A stretch of 64,000 bases of DNA from Enterobacter sp. Bisph1. Its GTDB lineage: Bacteria > Pseudomonadota > Gammaproteobacteria > Enterobacterales > Enterobacteriaceae. The notes beneath the pieces are model-generated. The model had not been told where the DNA came from. It made no database searches and saw nothing but the letters and a program-made list of their open reading frames with translations. Shown one piece after another: positions 1 to 9,940 of the stretch. The stretch covers positions 93,761-157,760 of the forward strand of contig NZ_JXAG01000030.1 in NCBI RefSeq assembly GCF_000814905.1, given 5' to 3'. The position numbers and the translations under genes are program-made. Numbering within the stretch: position 1 is the first letter of the stretch; each line of letters starts with the position of its first letter.

Positions 1-334
1 GCGGGTATTCGTAATGCACCGCCAACCAAAGGGTTGGCGGTTGCGCCTGGGTCCAGTTCACCCGGTGGCGGCACTGGGCGGGAATATTGAGCGCATCACC
101 CACCTGCAGTACGCGCTCTTCGGCTTCCCCTTCCAGTTGCAAACCCGCGGCACCCTGCAAAATTAACACCCACTCGCTTTGCGGCTGGCAGTACCAAAAA
201 TCGGGCGGGCTGGCCTGGCCAGTCGAGATAATACGTTCGATTTTAAGCCCCGGGCGTAGAAGCACATCTTCAAAAGTTTCCGCTTCGCCCGCCTGCGCGG
301 TGGCAGGAAAATCCCGTAACAGATTAGTCAGCAT
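1..334 (-). CDS. Cupin-domain protein, C-terminus cut by window edge
   Basis: The reading frame opens at an ATG at 334 behind a GGGAG ribosome site and stays open to the window edge, giving about 111 residues without a stop. The protein starts MLTNLLRDFPA. It carries the two halves of a small cupin barrel: a segment around EWVLILQGAAGLQLEGE, then GDALNIPAQCRHRV followed by WLAVHYE. Single-domain cupins of this kind bind a metal or small ligand; the substrate cannot be told from sequence. It is transcribed away from the inverse autotransporter at 675. I do not recognise a specific gene. The cupin call is good, the function unknown. Confidence 0.75.
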   Translation of the reverse strand, partial: MLTNLLRDFPATAQAGEAETFEDVLLRPGLKIERIISTGQASPPDFWYCQPQSEWVLILQGAAGLQLEGEAEERVLQVGDALNIPAQCRHRVNWTQAQPPTLWLAVHYEYP

Positions 335-674
335 CAGTTTTACTCCCGTCGGCCATTTCTCCGAGCATAGCAGAGTCGGTTATATTACCCGCCCCGGGGA
401 ACTCGCCTTTTTTATGTATAAAAGGATTTTCATCGCACAGAAAACGGCGGGTGTCTGCTAAAAAAAGTCATGGCATTTAGATAGCGGTTAATTACTGGTT
501 TAACCCATGCTCGCCGCCAGGAAGATAAATAACGCAGCAAAAATAGATTTGTGTAACGCTTCCTGGTGAATAGGGATATGACCTTAATAGTGGAACATCG
601 TTAACCCCTGTATTATCCGCCTTCACGCCGCCCCCTGCTTCATATATATCATTTAAACTAATGGAAGAGTCAGA
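335..674. other. Intergenic region between cupin gene and first inverse autotransporter
   Basis: This divergent spacer of 340 bases must hold promoters for both flanking genes. It is AT-rich toward 675 and contains several TATAAT-like hexamers, none with a convincing -35 partner. The open frame across 87-461 runs antisense to the cupin gene and has no coding character. I see no RNA gene or repeat here. Confidence 0.5.
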
Positions 675-1934
675 GTGATTATTTATAAATCCCTTTTTGC
701 CGCGCTAATGTCCTGCGCATTATGCCACACGGCTTTCGCGGCGAACGCCATCATTAATTCACAAGATGAGACACAACTGGCGCAACCTGCGAAAAAAGTC
801 AGTTCCGGCGGTAGCGCCGCCCTGACAGATATGGCCGCTGGCTATTTGGTTACGGAAATTACGCCCTGGCTTAACCAGTTTGGTACGGTGCAAATTGAGG
901 CTGCTATTGATTCACAATATGAATTGAATTATGGCGCATTCGATATGCTGATCCCGTTTTATAATGTCAGTGAGAAAGTGATATTTACGCAGTTCGGTGT
1001 TCGCCAGCAGAACGAGCGCATCACCGGAAATGTGGGCTTCGGCCAGCGTAAGACATTAAACAACGTGCTAATAGGTTATAACGTTTTTTACGATCATGAA
1101 TTTACCACCCGGCATTTTCGCCTCGGTGCCGGCGTTGAAATGTGGAGCGAATACCTCAAACTCTCCGCCAATGGTTATTACGGCCTCGCTGAATGGAAAA
1201 TATCCGCAGATAACCCAGGCTATGATGAACGTCCGGCCAATGGATTTGATGTTCGCGCCGCAGGCTATTTCCCCTCTCTGCCGCATTTAGGTGTAAACCT
1301 TTCTTATGAAAATTACTCCGCCGAGGAGGGCATATTCATGATTGGGCAGTCGAAAAAGAGAACGTTCAGCGTCTTTACGGCGGGCTTAAATTTTACGCCA
1401 TTCCCTTTGCTGACGATAGGTGCTGATTATCGGGCCGGGCAAAACGATCTTAGTGAAGCCCTCGTTTACGCCCGGATTACCTATCGTTTGGGTGTACCGT
1501 TAAGTAAACAATTAAGCATTTTTCAGGTGACGAATATGCACGCACTGCCGGTGACCCGTCTCGACCTGGTGAATCGTAATAACACCATCATTAAATCTCA
1601 TCGCAGCTTTGATTCTGTGATGATCTGGATGCCCTCTGAAATCGAAGGCGAAATCGGTACCGAGACGATTGTTCCCGTCAGTATCTCTTCCCATTACTCC
1701 ATCGATCGCCTTATCTGGGGCGATAAAGCCTTTATCGCTGCCGGAGGGAAGATCAGAAATTTAGGTTCGCAGCGCTATGCGTTCACCTTGCCGAAAAAAG
1801 TGGGTAGCTGGGTAATCAGCCTGCAAGCGATAGATAGCCAGGGCAACCTGTCAAATAAGGCCTCAATAAAGGTTGTTACCACTGAGGAAGAGGAACCGGA
1901 TAAACCGGCCATCGCGCGGTTTATCGCCCGGTAA
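675..1934 (+). CDS. Inverse autotransporter (intimin/invasin type), short passenger
   Basis: 419 residues with a GTG start; a GGAAGAG site lies just upstream and the only nearby ATG (661) is out of frame and stops at once. A signal peptide ends at TAFAA near residue 23. Residues of about 60-285 form the inverse-autotransporter beta-barrel, with the family-typical GYNVFYDHEF, LSANGYYGLAEWK, GYDERPANGFDVR and NFTPFPLLTIGADYR blocks. The first linker/Ig-like domain follows (RLDLVNRNNTI to about residue 400). The protein then ends abruptly after EEEEPDKPAIARFIAR. This class inserts in the outer membrane and exports a C-terminal adhesive passenger. Here almost no passenger is left, so it is a short YchO-like form or has lost its passenger. 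It is a paralogue of the next gene. Confidence 0.85.
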   Translation: MIIYKSLFAALMSCALCHTAFAANAIINSQDETQLAQPAKKVSSGGSAALTDMAAGYLVTEITPWLNQFGTVQIEAAIDSQYELNYGAFDMLIPFYNVSEKVIFTQFGVRQQNERITGNVGFGQRKTLNNVLIGYNVFYDHEFTTRHFRLGAGVEMWSEYLKLSANGYYGLAEWKISADNPGYDERPANGFDVRAAGYFPSLPHLGVNLSYENYSAEEGIFMIGQSKKRTFSVFTAGLNFTPFPLLTIGADYRAGQNDLSEALVYARITYRLGVPLSKQLSIFQVTNMHALPVTRLDLVNRNNTIIKSHRSFDSVMIWMPSEIEGEIGTETIVPVSISSHYSIDRLIWGDKAFIAAGGKIRNLGSQRYAFTLPKKVGSWVISLQAIDSQGNLSNKASIKVVTTEEEEPDKPAIARFIAR

Positions 1935-1947
1935 TCACTAATCCGCC

Positions 1948-1980
1948 AGCGCCTTCATCAGAAGGCGCTGCTTCTCTTGT
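1948..1980 (+). terminator. Probable terminator after first inverse autotransporter
   Basis: A 9-bp perfect stem (AGCGCCTTC / GAAGGCGCT, loop ATCA) begins 13 bases after the stop and is followed by a pyrimidine-rich GCTTCTCTTGTT tract. This suggests that the short protein ends at a natural transcript end. Confidence 0.6.
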
Positions 1981-2169
1981 TAGCCCCCCATCAAAGCCCT
2001 GCCTGTTTTTCCCGCTCTGACGACACCACCATAACGGCAAACCTATGTTCTGGACGGGAAGTACTGACGAAAACGGATCTCACCTCAACGCGGAAAACCG
2101 TTGCCCGCTGTATTTCTGCCCTCCCGGAAACATTTTAAATTTCAGACAGTTAATTTTAATGGGCAAGTC

Positions 2170-4047
2170 ATGGCGAATATTCATCACTGTTTTTTAGCGA
2201 CGGCAATATCCTGCGTCTTAAGCCAGATAGCTTTCGCGGCAGATACCGTAAACACCTCGAAAGACGGCACCGAACTGGCGCAGGCGGCACAGCGTATCGG
2301 TTACGATAAAACCAATGCGCTGGGAGGGCTGGCGGCCGGTTATGTGGTGTCGGAACTGGAACCGTGGCTGAGCCAGTTTGGTACCGTGCAGATTAATGCC
2401 GGCATGAATTCCCTGACCGAACTGAACAACAGTTCCCTCGATATGCTGCTTCCGCTCTTTTCAGGCCAGCATAGCGTGGCATTTACGCAGTTTGGTCTGC
2501 GTAAATATGACGATCGCGTGATGGGTAACCTGGGGCTCGGCCAGCGTCACTTTTTCAGCGACTGGATGGTCGGCTATAACGCTTTCTACGACCACGATAT
2601 CACCGGCAGCAACCGCCGCTGGGGCGCCGGGGTTGAGCTGTGGCACGATTACAGCAAGCTTTCCGCCAACGGTTATTTCCGCCTGTCGGACTGGAAAGCG
2701 TCCAGCGTGCTGCGCGACTATGATGAACGTCCGGCCAACGGCGGGGATATCCGCTATGAAGGGTATCTGCCCTCACTGCCGCAGTTAGGCGGCAAACTCG
2801 CTTACGAAAAATATTTCGGCGACGAAGTGGCGCTGTTTGGTAAAAACTCGCGGCAAAAAGATCCCTATGCCATCACGGCAGGCTTAAATTATACGCCGTT
2901 CCCGTTGCTGACCCTTGGTGTCGATTACCGCACAGGCAAAGCCGGTGAGCAGGATACGCAGGTGTTTGCCCGTGTGAATTATCGCCTCGGCGTGCCGTTT
3001 GACAAGCAGACCAGCAGCGATCTGGTTCCCGGCCTGCGTACACTCTCTGCCAGCCGTCTTGACCTTGTCGAGCGCAATAACAATATCGTGATGAGCTACC
3101 GCAAGCAGGAAGAACTGCAACTGCAGCTGCCCGATAAACTCGAAGGGCAAACCGCAGCGGAGATCGCCTTTCAGGCGGTGACGGTTTCCCGCAATCCGAT
3201 TGAACGTATTATCTGGAATGACGCGGCGTTTGTTGCGGCGGGCGGCAAAATCAACAAGCTGGATAATGAAGGTCACTTTACGCTGACGCTGCCGGCCACG
3301 GCAGGTAACTGGGTGATTAGCGGCCAGGCGGTGGATAATCGCGGACGGGTTTCCAATACCGAAAATATGCAGGTTATCAGCTATTCAGACAGCACACCGA
3401 CACCGGACAAAGCGGTGATTAGCGATGTTCATATGCTGGTACCCGGCAATGCGATTTTGGGCGATGGCTATGGTGCTCTAATTTATGGTGCGAAAATTGA
3501 TGCTGCCCATGCCGGGGAAAGTATTAGCTGGAAATTAAAATTTAATATTACAACATCTTTCGGTGACGTTATTCCATTTGAATATTCAGACGATGTGCGT
3601 AGCGATTTGAATGGTGATATTAAAGTTATTATTCCGGTTAGCCAGCTTGTCAATTACTCGATGTACACTGCTGGTGACTTTGAGTTTTCTCTTCAGCCAG
3701 AAAATGGCGATGGTGTTATGACTAATGAGGGAAACATAAATTTGCAAATCATACAGGTGTATAATTCCACTATCGTTTTGGATAAAAATTATTTTTCTCT
3801 TCCCCAAAATGGAAGTGATGTCGTTAAGGCGAACTTATCTAACAGAAATGGGCCAATGAATCATAAAGATGTCTATATTGATAGTAACTGCTATGATTGT
3901 ACGTTCGAACATGGACCCAGTGATGAAAATGGTGATGTCGAAATAAAGGTCATCAGTGGAAAAACGCCAGGAAACTATAAATCGCTAGTAATGCTCGACA
4001 AATTTTCGCCATCCAATAAAGTCGAATTTACCTTTACAGTAAATTAA
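2170..4047 (+). CDS. Inverse autotransporter (intimin/invasin type) with Ig-like passenger
   Basis: 625 residues from the ATG at 2170, chosen because it begins a clean signal peptide (MANIHHCFLATAISC, cleavage after IAFA). An upstream TTG at 2101 is in frame but adds an unlikely extension. The beta-barrel spans about residues 60-285 and shares nearly every block with the upstream paralogue (GYNAFYDHD, LSANGYFRLSDWK, DYDERPANGGDIR, NYTPFPLLTLGVDYR). Next come the linker domain starting SRLDLVERNNNIV and two Ig-like passenger modules from about residue 415 onward. The passenger coding part (about 3420-4047) is clearly more AT-rich than the barrel and has two cysteines (NCYDC), which suggests a separately acquired module. 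Expected role: surface adhesin. The family call is strong; the ligand is unknown. Confidence 0.88.
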   Translation: MANIHHCFLATAISCVLSQIAFAADTVNTSKDGTELAQAAQRIGYDKTNALGGLAAGYVVSELEPWLSQFGTVQINAGMNSLTELNNSSLDMLLPLFSGQHSVAFTQFGLRKYDDRVMGNLGLGQRHFFSDWMVGYNAFYDHDITGSNRRWGAGVELWHDYSKLSANGYFRLSDWKASSVLRDYDERPANGGDIRYEGYLPSLPQLGGKLAYEKYFGDEVALFGKNSRQKDPYAITAGLNYTPFPLLTLGVDYRTGKAGEQDTQVFARVNYRLGVPFDKQTSSDLVPGLRTLSASRLDLVERNNNIVMSYRKQEELQLQLPDKLEGQTAAEIAFQAVTVSRNPIERIIWNDAAFVAAGGKINKLDNEGHFTLTLPATAGNWVISGQAVDNRGRVSNTENMQVISYSDSTPTPDKAVISDVHMLVPGNAILGDGYGALIYGAKIDAAHAGESISWKLKFNITTSFGDVIPFEYSDDVRSDLNGDIKVIIPVSQLVNYSMYTAGDFEFSLQPENGDGVMTNEGNINLQIIQVYNSTIVLDKNYFSLPQNGSDVVKANLSNRNGPMNHKDVYIDSNCYDCTFEHGPSDENGDVEIKVISGKTPGNYKSLVMLDKFSPSNKVEFTFTVN

Positions 4048-4094
4048 ATATCGCACTCTTCCTTTTATAGAGATACGATAAAATACGAGAGTAT

Positions 4095-4126
4095 GCGGCG
4101 TTTTATCAGTCACGATAAAGCGCCGC
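4095..4126 (+). terminator. Hairpin downstream of second inverse autotransporter
   Basis: A 13-bp stem with one G-T wobble (GCGGCGTTTTATC / GATAAAGCGCCGC, loop AGTCAC) lies 47 bases after the stop codon and is followed by TCTTCGCTC. It is a plausible terminator. The rest of 4127-4381 shows no gene; a 66-codon open frame at 4093-4293 runs through the hairpin and is not credible. Confidence 0.5.
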
Positions 4127-4381
4127 TCTTCGCTCGACAATATTCTCTGCAGATAAACGAGAAGTATCTGCATATCGACAATCAGACTTCAGCAATGAGT
4201 ACGTTAACCACAGATTGGTTAATACTGTCCGACAAACAGGGATATGATAGATCACGTCGCAACGGGTTTTCTGTTTCCCGATACTTCCAGTAGATATGAA
4301 CCCTTCACGCTAAAATAAATTCCCGGGCCCTGTCAGTCATTCTCAAAATAAATAATCGGATTACTTTCCCTTATCAGGGGC

Positions 4382-4412
4382 AAAAAAAAGCTTACGAATT
4401 TCTCCGTAAGCT
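4382..4412 (-). terminator. Rho-independent terminator of ssb
   Basis: On the minus strand an 8-bp stem (AGCTTACG / CGTAAGCT) is followed by a run of eight T. It sits 63 bases beyond the ssb stop and is a textbook intrinsic terminator. Confidence 0.9.
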
Positions 4413-4474
4413 CTGTATCGACTCATTTTCACAAGCGCCACGCTTTCTGTTTCAGCATGGCTCCTGAGCCATTC

Positions 4475-5008
4475 TTAGAACGGAATATCGTCGTCGAAGT
4501 CCATCGGCGGTTCGTTAGACGGTGCCGGAGCAGACTGCTGCTGCGGACGAGACTGCGCGCCGCCGCTAAACTGGTTGCCGCCCTGTGCCTGAGGCTGCTG
4601 CGGCTGGCCCCAACCGCCCTGCTGCTGACCACCGCCGGCTGCCGGTGCGCCGCCGCCCTGACGGCCGCCCAGCATCTGCATGGTGCCGCCCACGTTCACC
4701 ACCACTTCCGTGGTGTATTTTTCCTGACCGGCCTGGTCGGTCCATTTGCGGGTACGCAGCTGGCCTTCGATATACACCTGCGAGCCTTTACGCAGATATT
4801 CACCGGCCACTTCTGCCAGCTTGCCAAACAGCACCACGCGGTGCCATTCGGTCTGCTCTTTCATTTCACCGGTCTGCTTGTCACGCCAGGATTCGGAAGT
4901 AGCCAGCGTAATGTTGGCTACTGCGCCACCACTCGGCATATAGCGTACTTCCGGGTCCTGGCCCAGATTACCGACGAGAATCACCTTGTTGACGCCTCTG
5001 CTGGCCAT
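4475..5008 (-). CDS. ssb: Single-stranded DNA-binding protein SSB
   Basis: 177 residues, the usual enterobacterial length. The OB-fold covers about residues 1-112, with the DNA-stacking tryptophans at about W41, W55 and W89 (SESW, TEWH, TRKW). A Gly/Gln/Pro-rich disordered linker follows. The tail ends MDFDDDIPF, the acidic tip that recruits PriA, RecQ, exonuclease I and the chi subunit. SSB coats single-stranded DNA as a tetramer in replication, repair and recombination. It is transcribed divergently from uvrA across a spacer holding a LexA box, as in E. coli. The call is secure. Confidence 0.98.
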   Translation of the reverse strand: MASRGVNKVILVGNLGQDPEVRYMPSGGAVANITLATSESWRDKQTGEMKEQTEWHRVVLFGKLAEVAGEYLRKGSQVYIEGQLRTRKWTDQAGQEKYTTEVVVNVGGTMQMLGGRQGGGAPAAGGGQQQGGWGQPQQPQAQGGNQFSGGAQSRPQQQSAPAPSNEPPMDFDDDIPF

Positions 5009-5158
5009 GTCCTGTCTCCTGAAAACGTTGCCTGAATCTTAATAGTGTAAACGCGCGATTGTAGCATTACAAAGCGACACTATGATAGCTGCGAGAAGTG
5101 TTCCAGATAATCGCCGCGCGCCATAGTTTGACACACCCGCAGCCGTCTTGCATTCGAA

Positions 5159-5178
5159 TACTGTATATTCATTCAGGT
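5159..5178. promoter_or_regulatory. LexA (SOS) box in the ssb-uvrA divergent region
   Basis: TACTGTATATTCATTCAGGT fits the SOS consensus (CTG, N10, CAG), with CTGT at 5161 and TCAG ending at 5176. It matches the E. coli uvrA operator as I remember it. LexA bound here would repress uvrA and one ssb promoter until DNA damage triggers RecA-dependent LexA cleavage; lexA is also in this window. Confidence 0.88.
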
Positions 5179-5275
5179 TAATTTGTGTCATAATTAGCCG
5201 TTTCAGACCGCTGTTTGTCCTTCAAACGCACCAGGCAAAACGTGTTCCTGTTCCTCCGGGTAAAAGGTGAATGGA

Positions 5276-8098
5276 TTGGATAAGATAGAAGTACGGGGCG
5301 CCCGCACCCATAATCTCAAAAACATCAACCTCGTCATCCCACGCGACAAACTGATTGTCGTTACCGGGCTGTCGGGTTCTGGTAAGTCCTCACTGGCTTT
5401 CGACACACTCTATGCCGAAGGGCAGCGTCGCTACGTTGAATCGCTCTCCGCCTACGCGCGTCAGTTTCTGTCGCTGATGGAAAAACCGGACGTTGACCAT
5501 ATTGAAGGGTTATCGCCTGCCATCTCGATTGAGCAGAAATCAACCTCGCACAACCCGCGTTCCACCGTCGGCACCATCACGGAGATCCACGACTACCTGC
5601 GTCTGCTGTTCGCCCGCGTTGGTGAACCGCGCTGCCCGGATCACGACGTTCCGCTGGCGGCGCAAACCGTCAGCCAGATGGTGGATAACGTTCTGTCGCA
5701 GCCCGAAGGCAAGCGCCTGATGCTGCTGGCACCGGTGATTAAAGAGCGTAAAGGCGAGCACACCAAAACCCTGGAGAACCTGGCAAGCCAGGGCTATATC
5801 CGCGCGCGTATCGACGGCGAAGTGTGCGATCTCTCCGATCCGCCGAGTCTGGAACTGCAAAAGAAACACACCATTGAAGTGGTGATAGACCGCTTCAAAG
5901 TGCGCGCCGATCTCGCTCAGCGCCTGGCGGAATCCTTCGAAACCGCGCTGGAGCTTTCCGGTGGCACGGCGGTGGTGGCGGATATGGATGAGCCGACCGC
6001 CGAAGAGCTGCTCTTCTCCGCCAACTTCGCCTGCCCGATTTGCGGCTACAGCATGCGCGAACTGGAACCGCGCCTCTTCTCGTTCAACAACCCGGCGGGC
6101 GCTTGCCCGACCTGTGACGGGTTGGGCGTGCAGCAGTATTTCGATCCGGATCGGGTGATCCAAAACGGCGAACTGTCGCTGGCCGGCGGCGCTATCCGCG
6201 GCTGGGATCGCCGTAACTTTTACTATTTCCAGATGCTGAAATCCCTGGCGGAACACTACAAATTCGACGTGGATGCTTCCTGGGACAGCCTGAGCGCGAA
6301 CGTGCAAAAAGTGGTGCTGTTCGGTTCTGGAAAAGAGTCTATTGAATTCAAATATATGAACGATCGCGGCGATACGTCCGTGCGCCGTCATCCGTTTGAA
6401 GGCGTGCTGCATAATATGGAGCGCCGTTATAAAGAGACGGAGTCCAGCGCGGTGCGCGAAGAGCTGGCGAAGTTTATCAGCAACCGTCCTTGCGCCTCCT
6501 GTGAAGGGACGCGCCTGCGTCGCGAAGCGCGTCACGTGTTTGTGGAAAACACGCCGCTGCCGACCATTTCCGATATGAGCATCGGCCACGCGATGGACTT
6601 TTTCAACAATCTCAAACTTTCCGGACAACGTGCAAAAATCGCCGAAAAAGTGCTGAAAGAGATTGGCGATCGTCTGAAATTTCTCGTTAACGTCGGCCTG
6701 AACTACCTGACGCTTTCCCGCTCGGCGGAAACCCTCTCCGGTGGTGAAGCGCAGCGTATCCGTCTGGCAAGCCAGATCGGCGCAGGTCTGGTCGGCGTGA
6801 TGTACGTGCTGGATGAGCCATCAATCGGCCTGCACCAACGCGATAACGAGCGCCTGCTCGGTACGCTGGTTCATCTGCGTAATCTCGGTAACACGGTAAT
6901 TGTCGTTGAGCACGACGAAGACGCGATTCGCGCCGCCGACCATGTGATCGATATCGGTCCCGGTGCAGGCGTGCACGGCGGCCAGGTGGTAGCGGAAGGG
7001 ACGCTGGATGCGATTATGGCGGTGCCGGAATCCCTTACCGGGCAGTATATGAGCGGCAAACGTAAAATCGAGCTGCCGAAAGAGCGCGTGAAAGCCAACC
7101 CGGAGAAAGTGCTGAAGCTGTCCGGGGCGCGCGGCAATAACCTGAAAGATGTCACGCTGACGCTACCGGTGGGTCTGTTCACCTGTATCACCGGCGTGTC
7201 CGGTTCCGGTAAATCGACGCTGATTAACGATACGCTGTTCCCTATCGCGCAGCGTCAGCTGAACGGAGCGACCATCGCCGAACCTGCGCCGTACCGTGAT
7301 GTTCAGGGGCTGGAGCATTTCGACAAAGTCATCGATATCGACCAAAGCCCGATCGGTCGTACGCCGCGCTCTAACCCGGCGACCTATACCGGCGTGTTTA
7401 CGCCGGTGCGTGAGCTTTTTGCTGGGGTACCGGAGTCACGCTCGCGCGGGTATACGCCGGGGCGCTTCAGCTTTAACGTGCGCGGCGGTCGCTGCGAAGC
7501 CTGTCAGGGCGATGGCGTAATCAAGGTGGAAATGCACTTTCTGCCGGATATTTACGTGCCGTGCGATCAGTGCAAAGGCAAGCGCTACAACCGTGAAACG
7601 CTGGAGATTAAATACAAAGGCAAGACCATTCATGAAGTGCTGGATATGACCATCGAAGAAGCCCGTGAGTTCTTCGACGCCGTTCCGGCGCTGGCGCGCA
7701 AGCTGCAAACGCTCATGGATGTCGGCCTGACCTATATTCGTCTCGGCCAGTCAGCCACTACCCTTTCCGGCGGCGAAGCCCAGCGCGTGAAGCTGGCGCG
7801 CGAACTGTCAAAACGCGGTACCGGGCAGACGCTCTATATTCTTGATGAGCCGACCACCGGCCTGCATTTTGCCGATATTCAGCAACTGCTGGATGTGCTG
7901 CATAAGCTGCGGGATCAGGGCAACACCATTGTGGTGATTGAGCACAACCTGGACGTGATTAAGACGGCGGACTGGATTGTCGATCTCGGCCCGGAAGGCG
8001 GCAGCGGCGGCGGGGAAATTCTGGTTTCCGGTACGCCGGAAACCGTCGCCGAATGCGAAGCTTCCCATACGGCGCGTTTCCTTAAACCGCTGCTGTAA
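5276..8098 (+). CDS. uvrA: Excinuclease ABC subunit A
   Basis: 940 residues when started at the TTG of 5276 ([14 protein letters not shown]), the E. coli length. An in-frame GTG at 5267 would add MNG. The GGTGA five bases upstream of the TTG fits the shorter form, and E. coli has ATG at this place. Two ABC ATPase modules are visible: Walker [10 protein letters not shown] near residue 31 and GVSGSGKST near 640, each with an LSGGEAQR signature. Zinc modules are CPIC...CPTC near 253 and CEAC...CDQC near 740. UvrA2 scans DNA with UvrB for bulky lesions in nucleotide excision repair. It is likely SOS-induced through the LexA box at 5159. Confidence 0.97.
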   Translation: MDKIEVRGARTHNLKNINLVIPRDKLIVVTGLSGSGKSSLAFDTLYAEGQRRYVESLSAYARQFLSLMEKPDVDHIEGLSPAISIEQKSTSHNPRSTVGTITEIHDYLRLLFARVGEPRCPDHDVPLAAQTVSQMVDNVLSQPEGKRLMLLAPVIKERKGEHTKTLENLASQGYIRARIDGEVCDLSDPPSLELQKKHTIEVVIDRFKVRADLAQRLAESFETALELSGGTAVVADMDEPTAEELLFSANFACPICGYSMRELEPRLFSFNNPAGACPTCDGLGVQQYFDPDRVIQNGELSLAGGAIRGWDRRNFYYFQMLKSLAEHYKFDVDASWDSLSANVQKVVLFGSGKESIEFKYMNDRGDTSVRRHPFEGVLHNMERRYKETESSAVREELAKFISNRPCASCEGTRLRREARHVFVENTPLPTISDMSIGHAMDFFNNLKLSGQRAKIAEKVLKEIGDRLKFLVNVGLNYLTLSRSAETLSGGEAQRIRLASQIGAGLVGVMYVLDEPSIGLHQRDNERLLGTLVHLRNLGNTVIVVEHDEDAIRAADHVIDIGPGAGVHGGQVVAEGTLDAIMAVPESLTGQYMSGKRKIELPKERVKANPEKVLKLSGARGNNLKDVTLTLPVGLFTCITGVSGSGKSTLINDTLFPIAQRQLNGATIAEPAPYRDVQGLEHFDKVIDIDQSPIGRTPRSNPATYTGVFTPVRELFAGVPESRSRGYTPGRFSFNVRGGRCEACQGDGVIKVEMHFLPDIYVPCDQCKGKRYNRETLEIKYKGKTIHEVLDMTIEEAREFFDAVPALARKLQTLMDVGLTYIRLGQSATTLSGGEAQRVKLARELSKRGTGQTLYILDEPTTGLHFADIQQLLDVLHKLRDQGNTIVVIEHNLDVIKTADWIVDLGPEGGSGGGEILVSGTPETVAECEASHTARFLKPLL

Positions 8099-8101
8099 AA
8101 G

Positions 8102-8455
8102 TCACACGGAGAGCTGTTGCCGGATCTGCTCCGGCACCAGCTCCATCGCCTGCTGATAAGAAGCATCCACCAGATAGTAAATCTGCGAATCCGGCAGTGA
8201 ACCATTAAGATAGACGGTGCTCCAGTGCGCTTTGTTTAAATGGCGGCTGGGGCGCACATCTTGATGCTGCTGGCGCAGTAAATCCGTCAGTTCAGGGCTC
8301 GCTTTTAGCGATGCTGCCGGTCGCCCTTCCACCTCATTCACCATTGCAAACAGCACATCCGCAACTTTGATTTGCGTTGCTTTCCAGTCGCTATGCACGC
8401 TCTGTTCAGCGCCGGGCTTGGCCATGCAATATTGCAGCAGCTCAGAAATTGTCAC
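8102..8455 (-). CDS. yjbR: YjbR, MmcQ/YjbR-family DNA-binding protein
   Basis: 117 residues from a GTG start with an AAGGAG site about 7 bases upstream. It matches E. coli YjbR along its length (MTISELLQYCMAKPGAEQ, RPSRHLNKAHWSTVYL, DSQIYYLVDASYQQA). The family adopts a double-wing fold like the CyaY and MotA C-terminal domains and is presumed to bind DNA; no process is firmly assigned. It is convergent with uvrA with only 3 bases between stops, and lies downstream of yjbQ on the same strand. Confidence 0.93.
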   Translation of the reverse strand: MTISELLQYCMAKPGAEQSVHSDWKATQIKVADVLFAMVNEVEGRPAASLKASPELTDLLRQQHQDVRPSRHLNKAHWSTVYLNGSLPDSQIYYLVDASYQQAMELVPEQIRQQLSV

Positions 8456-8566
8456 TATGCTTCTCCTTGTTATAACGAGGTGAGCCAGGGCTTTCGGCTC
8501 AATGGCGTTATTAAAGCGTAGTGTATCGGCGAAGAAACCGTGGCCCGTTACACAATCTGACGCACG

Positions 8567-8983
8567 CTACTCGCCCTGCAGCGTGGCGATTATCTTGCGT
8601 GAACCGCCGTGTACACGATGTTCTCCCAGCCAAATGCCCTGCCATGTGCCCAGCATCACGCGCCCGCTTTGTACCGGCAACAGTAGAGAAACACCGAGCA
8701 GCGAGGATTTAATATGCGATGGCATATCATCCGGCCCTTCGTAATCATGCTCATAGGGCGCGTTGTCCGGTACGGATTTGAGGAAATGGTGCTCCATATC
8801 GTGGCGCACGGTGGGATCGCAATTTTCATTGAGGGTCAGCGAGGCGGAAGTATGCTGCAGCAACAAGTGCAGCAAACCTACCTTAATTCGGGATATTTCG
8901 GCGATCTGCCCCAGCACTTCCTCCGTCACCAGATGAAATCCGCGGGATTTCTCGCCAAGGGTCAGCGTCTGTTGATACCACAT
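8567..8983 (-). CDS. yjbQ: YjbQ, UPF0047 family protein
   Basis: 138 residues, full length for the UPF0047/YjbQ family. The conserved core is present: [19 protein letters not shown], then [19 protein letters not shown], then [12 protein letters not shown]. The conserved His/Asp/Glu residues are thought to bind metal. Family members were reported to give weak thiamine phosphate synthase activity; the physiological role is unsettled. It shares strand and order with aphA upstream and yjbR downstream. Confidence 0.93.
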   Translation of the reverse strand: MWYQQTLTLGEKSRGFHLVTEEVLGQIAEISRIKVGLLHLLLQHTSASLTLNENCDPTVRHDMEHHFLKSVPDNAPYEHDYEGPDDMPSHIKSSLLGVSLLLPVQSGRVMLGTWQGIWLGEHRVHGGSRKIIATLQGE

Positions 8984-9050
8984 AGGTTGCTCCTGTTAAA
9001 AACCTGTCGCTAACAGTGTGCAACATCAGGCCAAAACAGCAAACCGCAGG

Positions 9051-9758
9051 CTAGTATTCGGAATTGACGATCACCTCTTCTCCCAGCGCGCCCGCCTTGG
9101 GTAAGGGGCGGTAGGTTGAGTTAGAGGCGCGCAGCACGCGGATGGGCCGTGCTTCACTTTCCCGCGCGGCGGTGATATCGCCATCGGAATCGCCATAAAA
9201 AATGCGGATCTGCTTCTCTTTAAGCCACTGGGTTTTCGAATTTTGATCGGGCTTGTCGCCGGCGAAAATCACCGGGTTCATATTCGCTGCCGGGATCAGA
9301 AAATCGTCCTGCAGGGTTTTACTTACCGTTTCCGTTTTGGTCGGGCTGCGCCCGGTAATAAAGAAGATGCTGTCGCCGCGCTTTACATGCATCGCAATCA
9401 GCTGACGCGCCACTTCTTTTGGAATACTGAATTCATCCCAGCCATTATTCATCTTTTCCCAAAAGGCCGGGTTATGCAGATAGGCATCGCTGTCGGGGGA
9501 CCAGGTTTTCTTGCCGCGCCAGAAGCCGGGACTGGAAAAGAGTACCGTGTCGTCGATATCAAAGCCCACCGCCATCGGCGGCCGTTCGACCAGTGAGCGT
9601 TCAATCTGTGCCACAGAAACCCAGTGTATCGGCGCCTGAGCGGCGAGTTGGGCAACATCGGTGCCTTCAGATGCCGGTACCGGTGCCGAGGCACACGCCG
9701 CGCTATTGAAGGTCACCCACAGACAAACCGCGCCGAGAGCGCGAATAATATTTCGCAT
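9051..9758 (-). CDS. aphA: Class B acid phosphatase/phosphotransferase AphA
   Basis: 235 residues (E. coli 237). A signal peptide covers roughly residues 1-24 and ends near AACASA, so the enzyme is periplasmic. The DDDD-superfamily HAD signature FDIDDTVLF starts at about residue 66; the nucleophile is the first Asp. [18 protein letters not shown] carries the second motif and [13 protein letters not shown] the metal-binding Asp pair. It hydrolyses 3'- and 5'-nucleotides and organic phosphomonoesters and can transfer phosphate. It stands alone downstream of tyrB, separated by a hairpin at 9897. Confidence 0.96.
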   Translation of the reverse strand: MRNIIRALGAVCLWVTFNSAACASAPVPASEGTDVAQLAAQAPIHWVSVAQIERSLVERPPMAVGFDIDDTVLFSSPGFWRGKKTWSPDSDAYLHNPAFWEKMNNGWDEFSIPKEVARQLIAMHVKRGDSIFFITGRSPTKTETVSKTLQDDFLIPAANMNPVIFAGDKPDQNSKTQWLKEKQIRIFYGDSDGDITAARESEARPIRVLRASNSTYRPLPKAGALGEEVIVNSEY

Positions 9759-9896
9759 ATTTATCCTTTAATTATCATTTCGTTAGCATTCATAAATTGT
9801 GCGAATAGTTAAATGCTTGCCGACCATACCTTGTGAAGCCGTTTTAAAAAAGGATTTTTACAGAATATTCATAGGATAAGACGTTACGGAGAGGAT

Positions 9897-9924
9897 TTAT
9901 CCCCCGCTGCATCGCAGGGGATAA
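9897..9924 (-). terminator. Hairpin after tyrB
   Basis: A stem of about 9 bp (TTATCCCC on one arm, GGGGATAA on the other) starts 17 bases past the tyrB stop. There is no strong T-run on the minus strand, so it may be a weak or Rho-assisted terminator, or an RNA-stabilising stem. Confidence 0.5.
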
Positions 9925-9940
9925 GAGAGTAAGTGGTTAC

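Noticed and set aside
4093..4293. 66-codon ORF after the second inverse autotransporter
   Set aside because: It runs through a strong hairpin, has no ribosome site and no recognisable protein character.
5540..6628. 362-codon open frame antisense to uvrA
   Set aside because: Lies wholly inside the certain uvrA gene with no ribosome site or promoter; typical GC-rich shadow.
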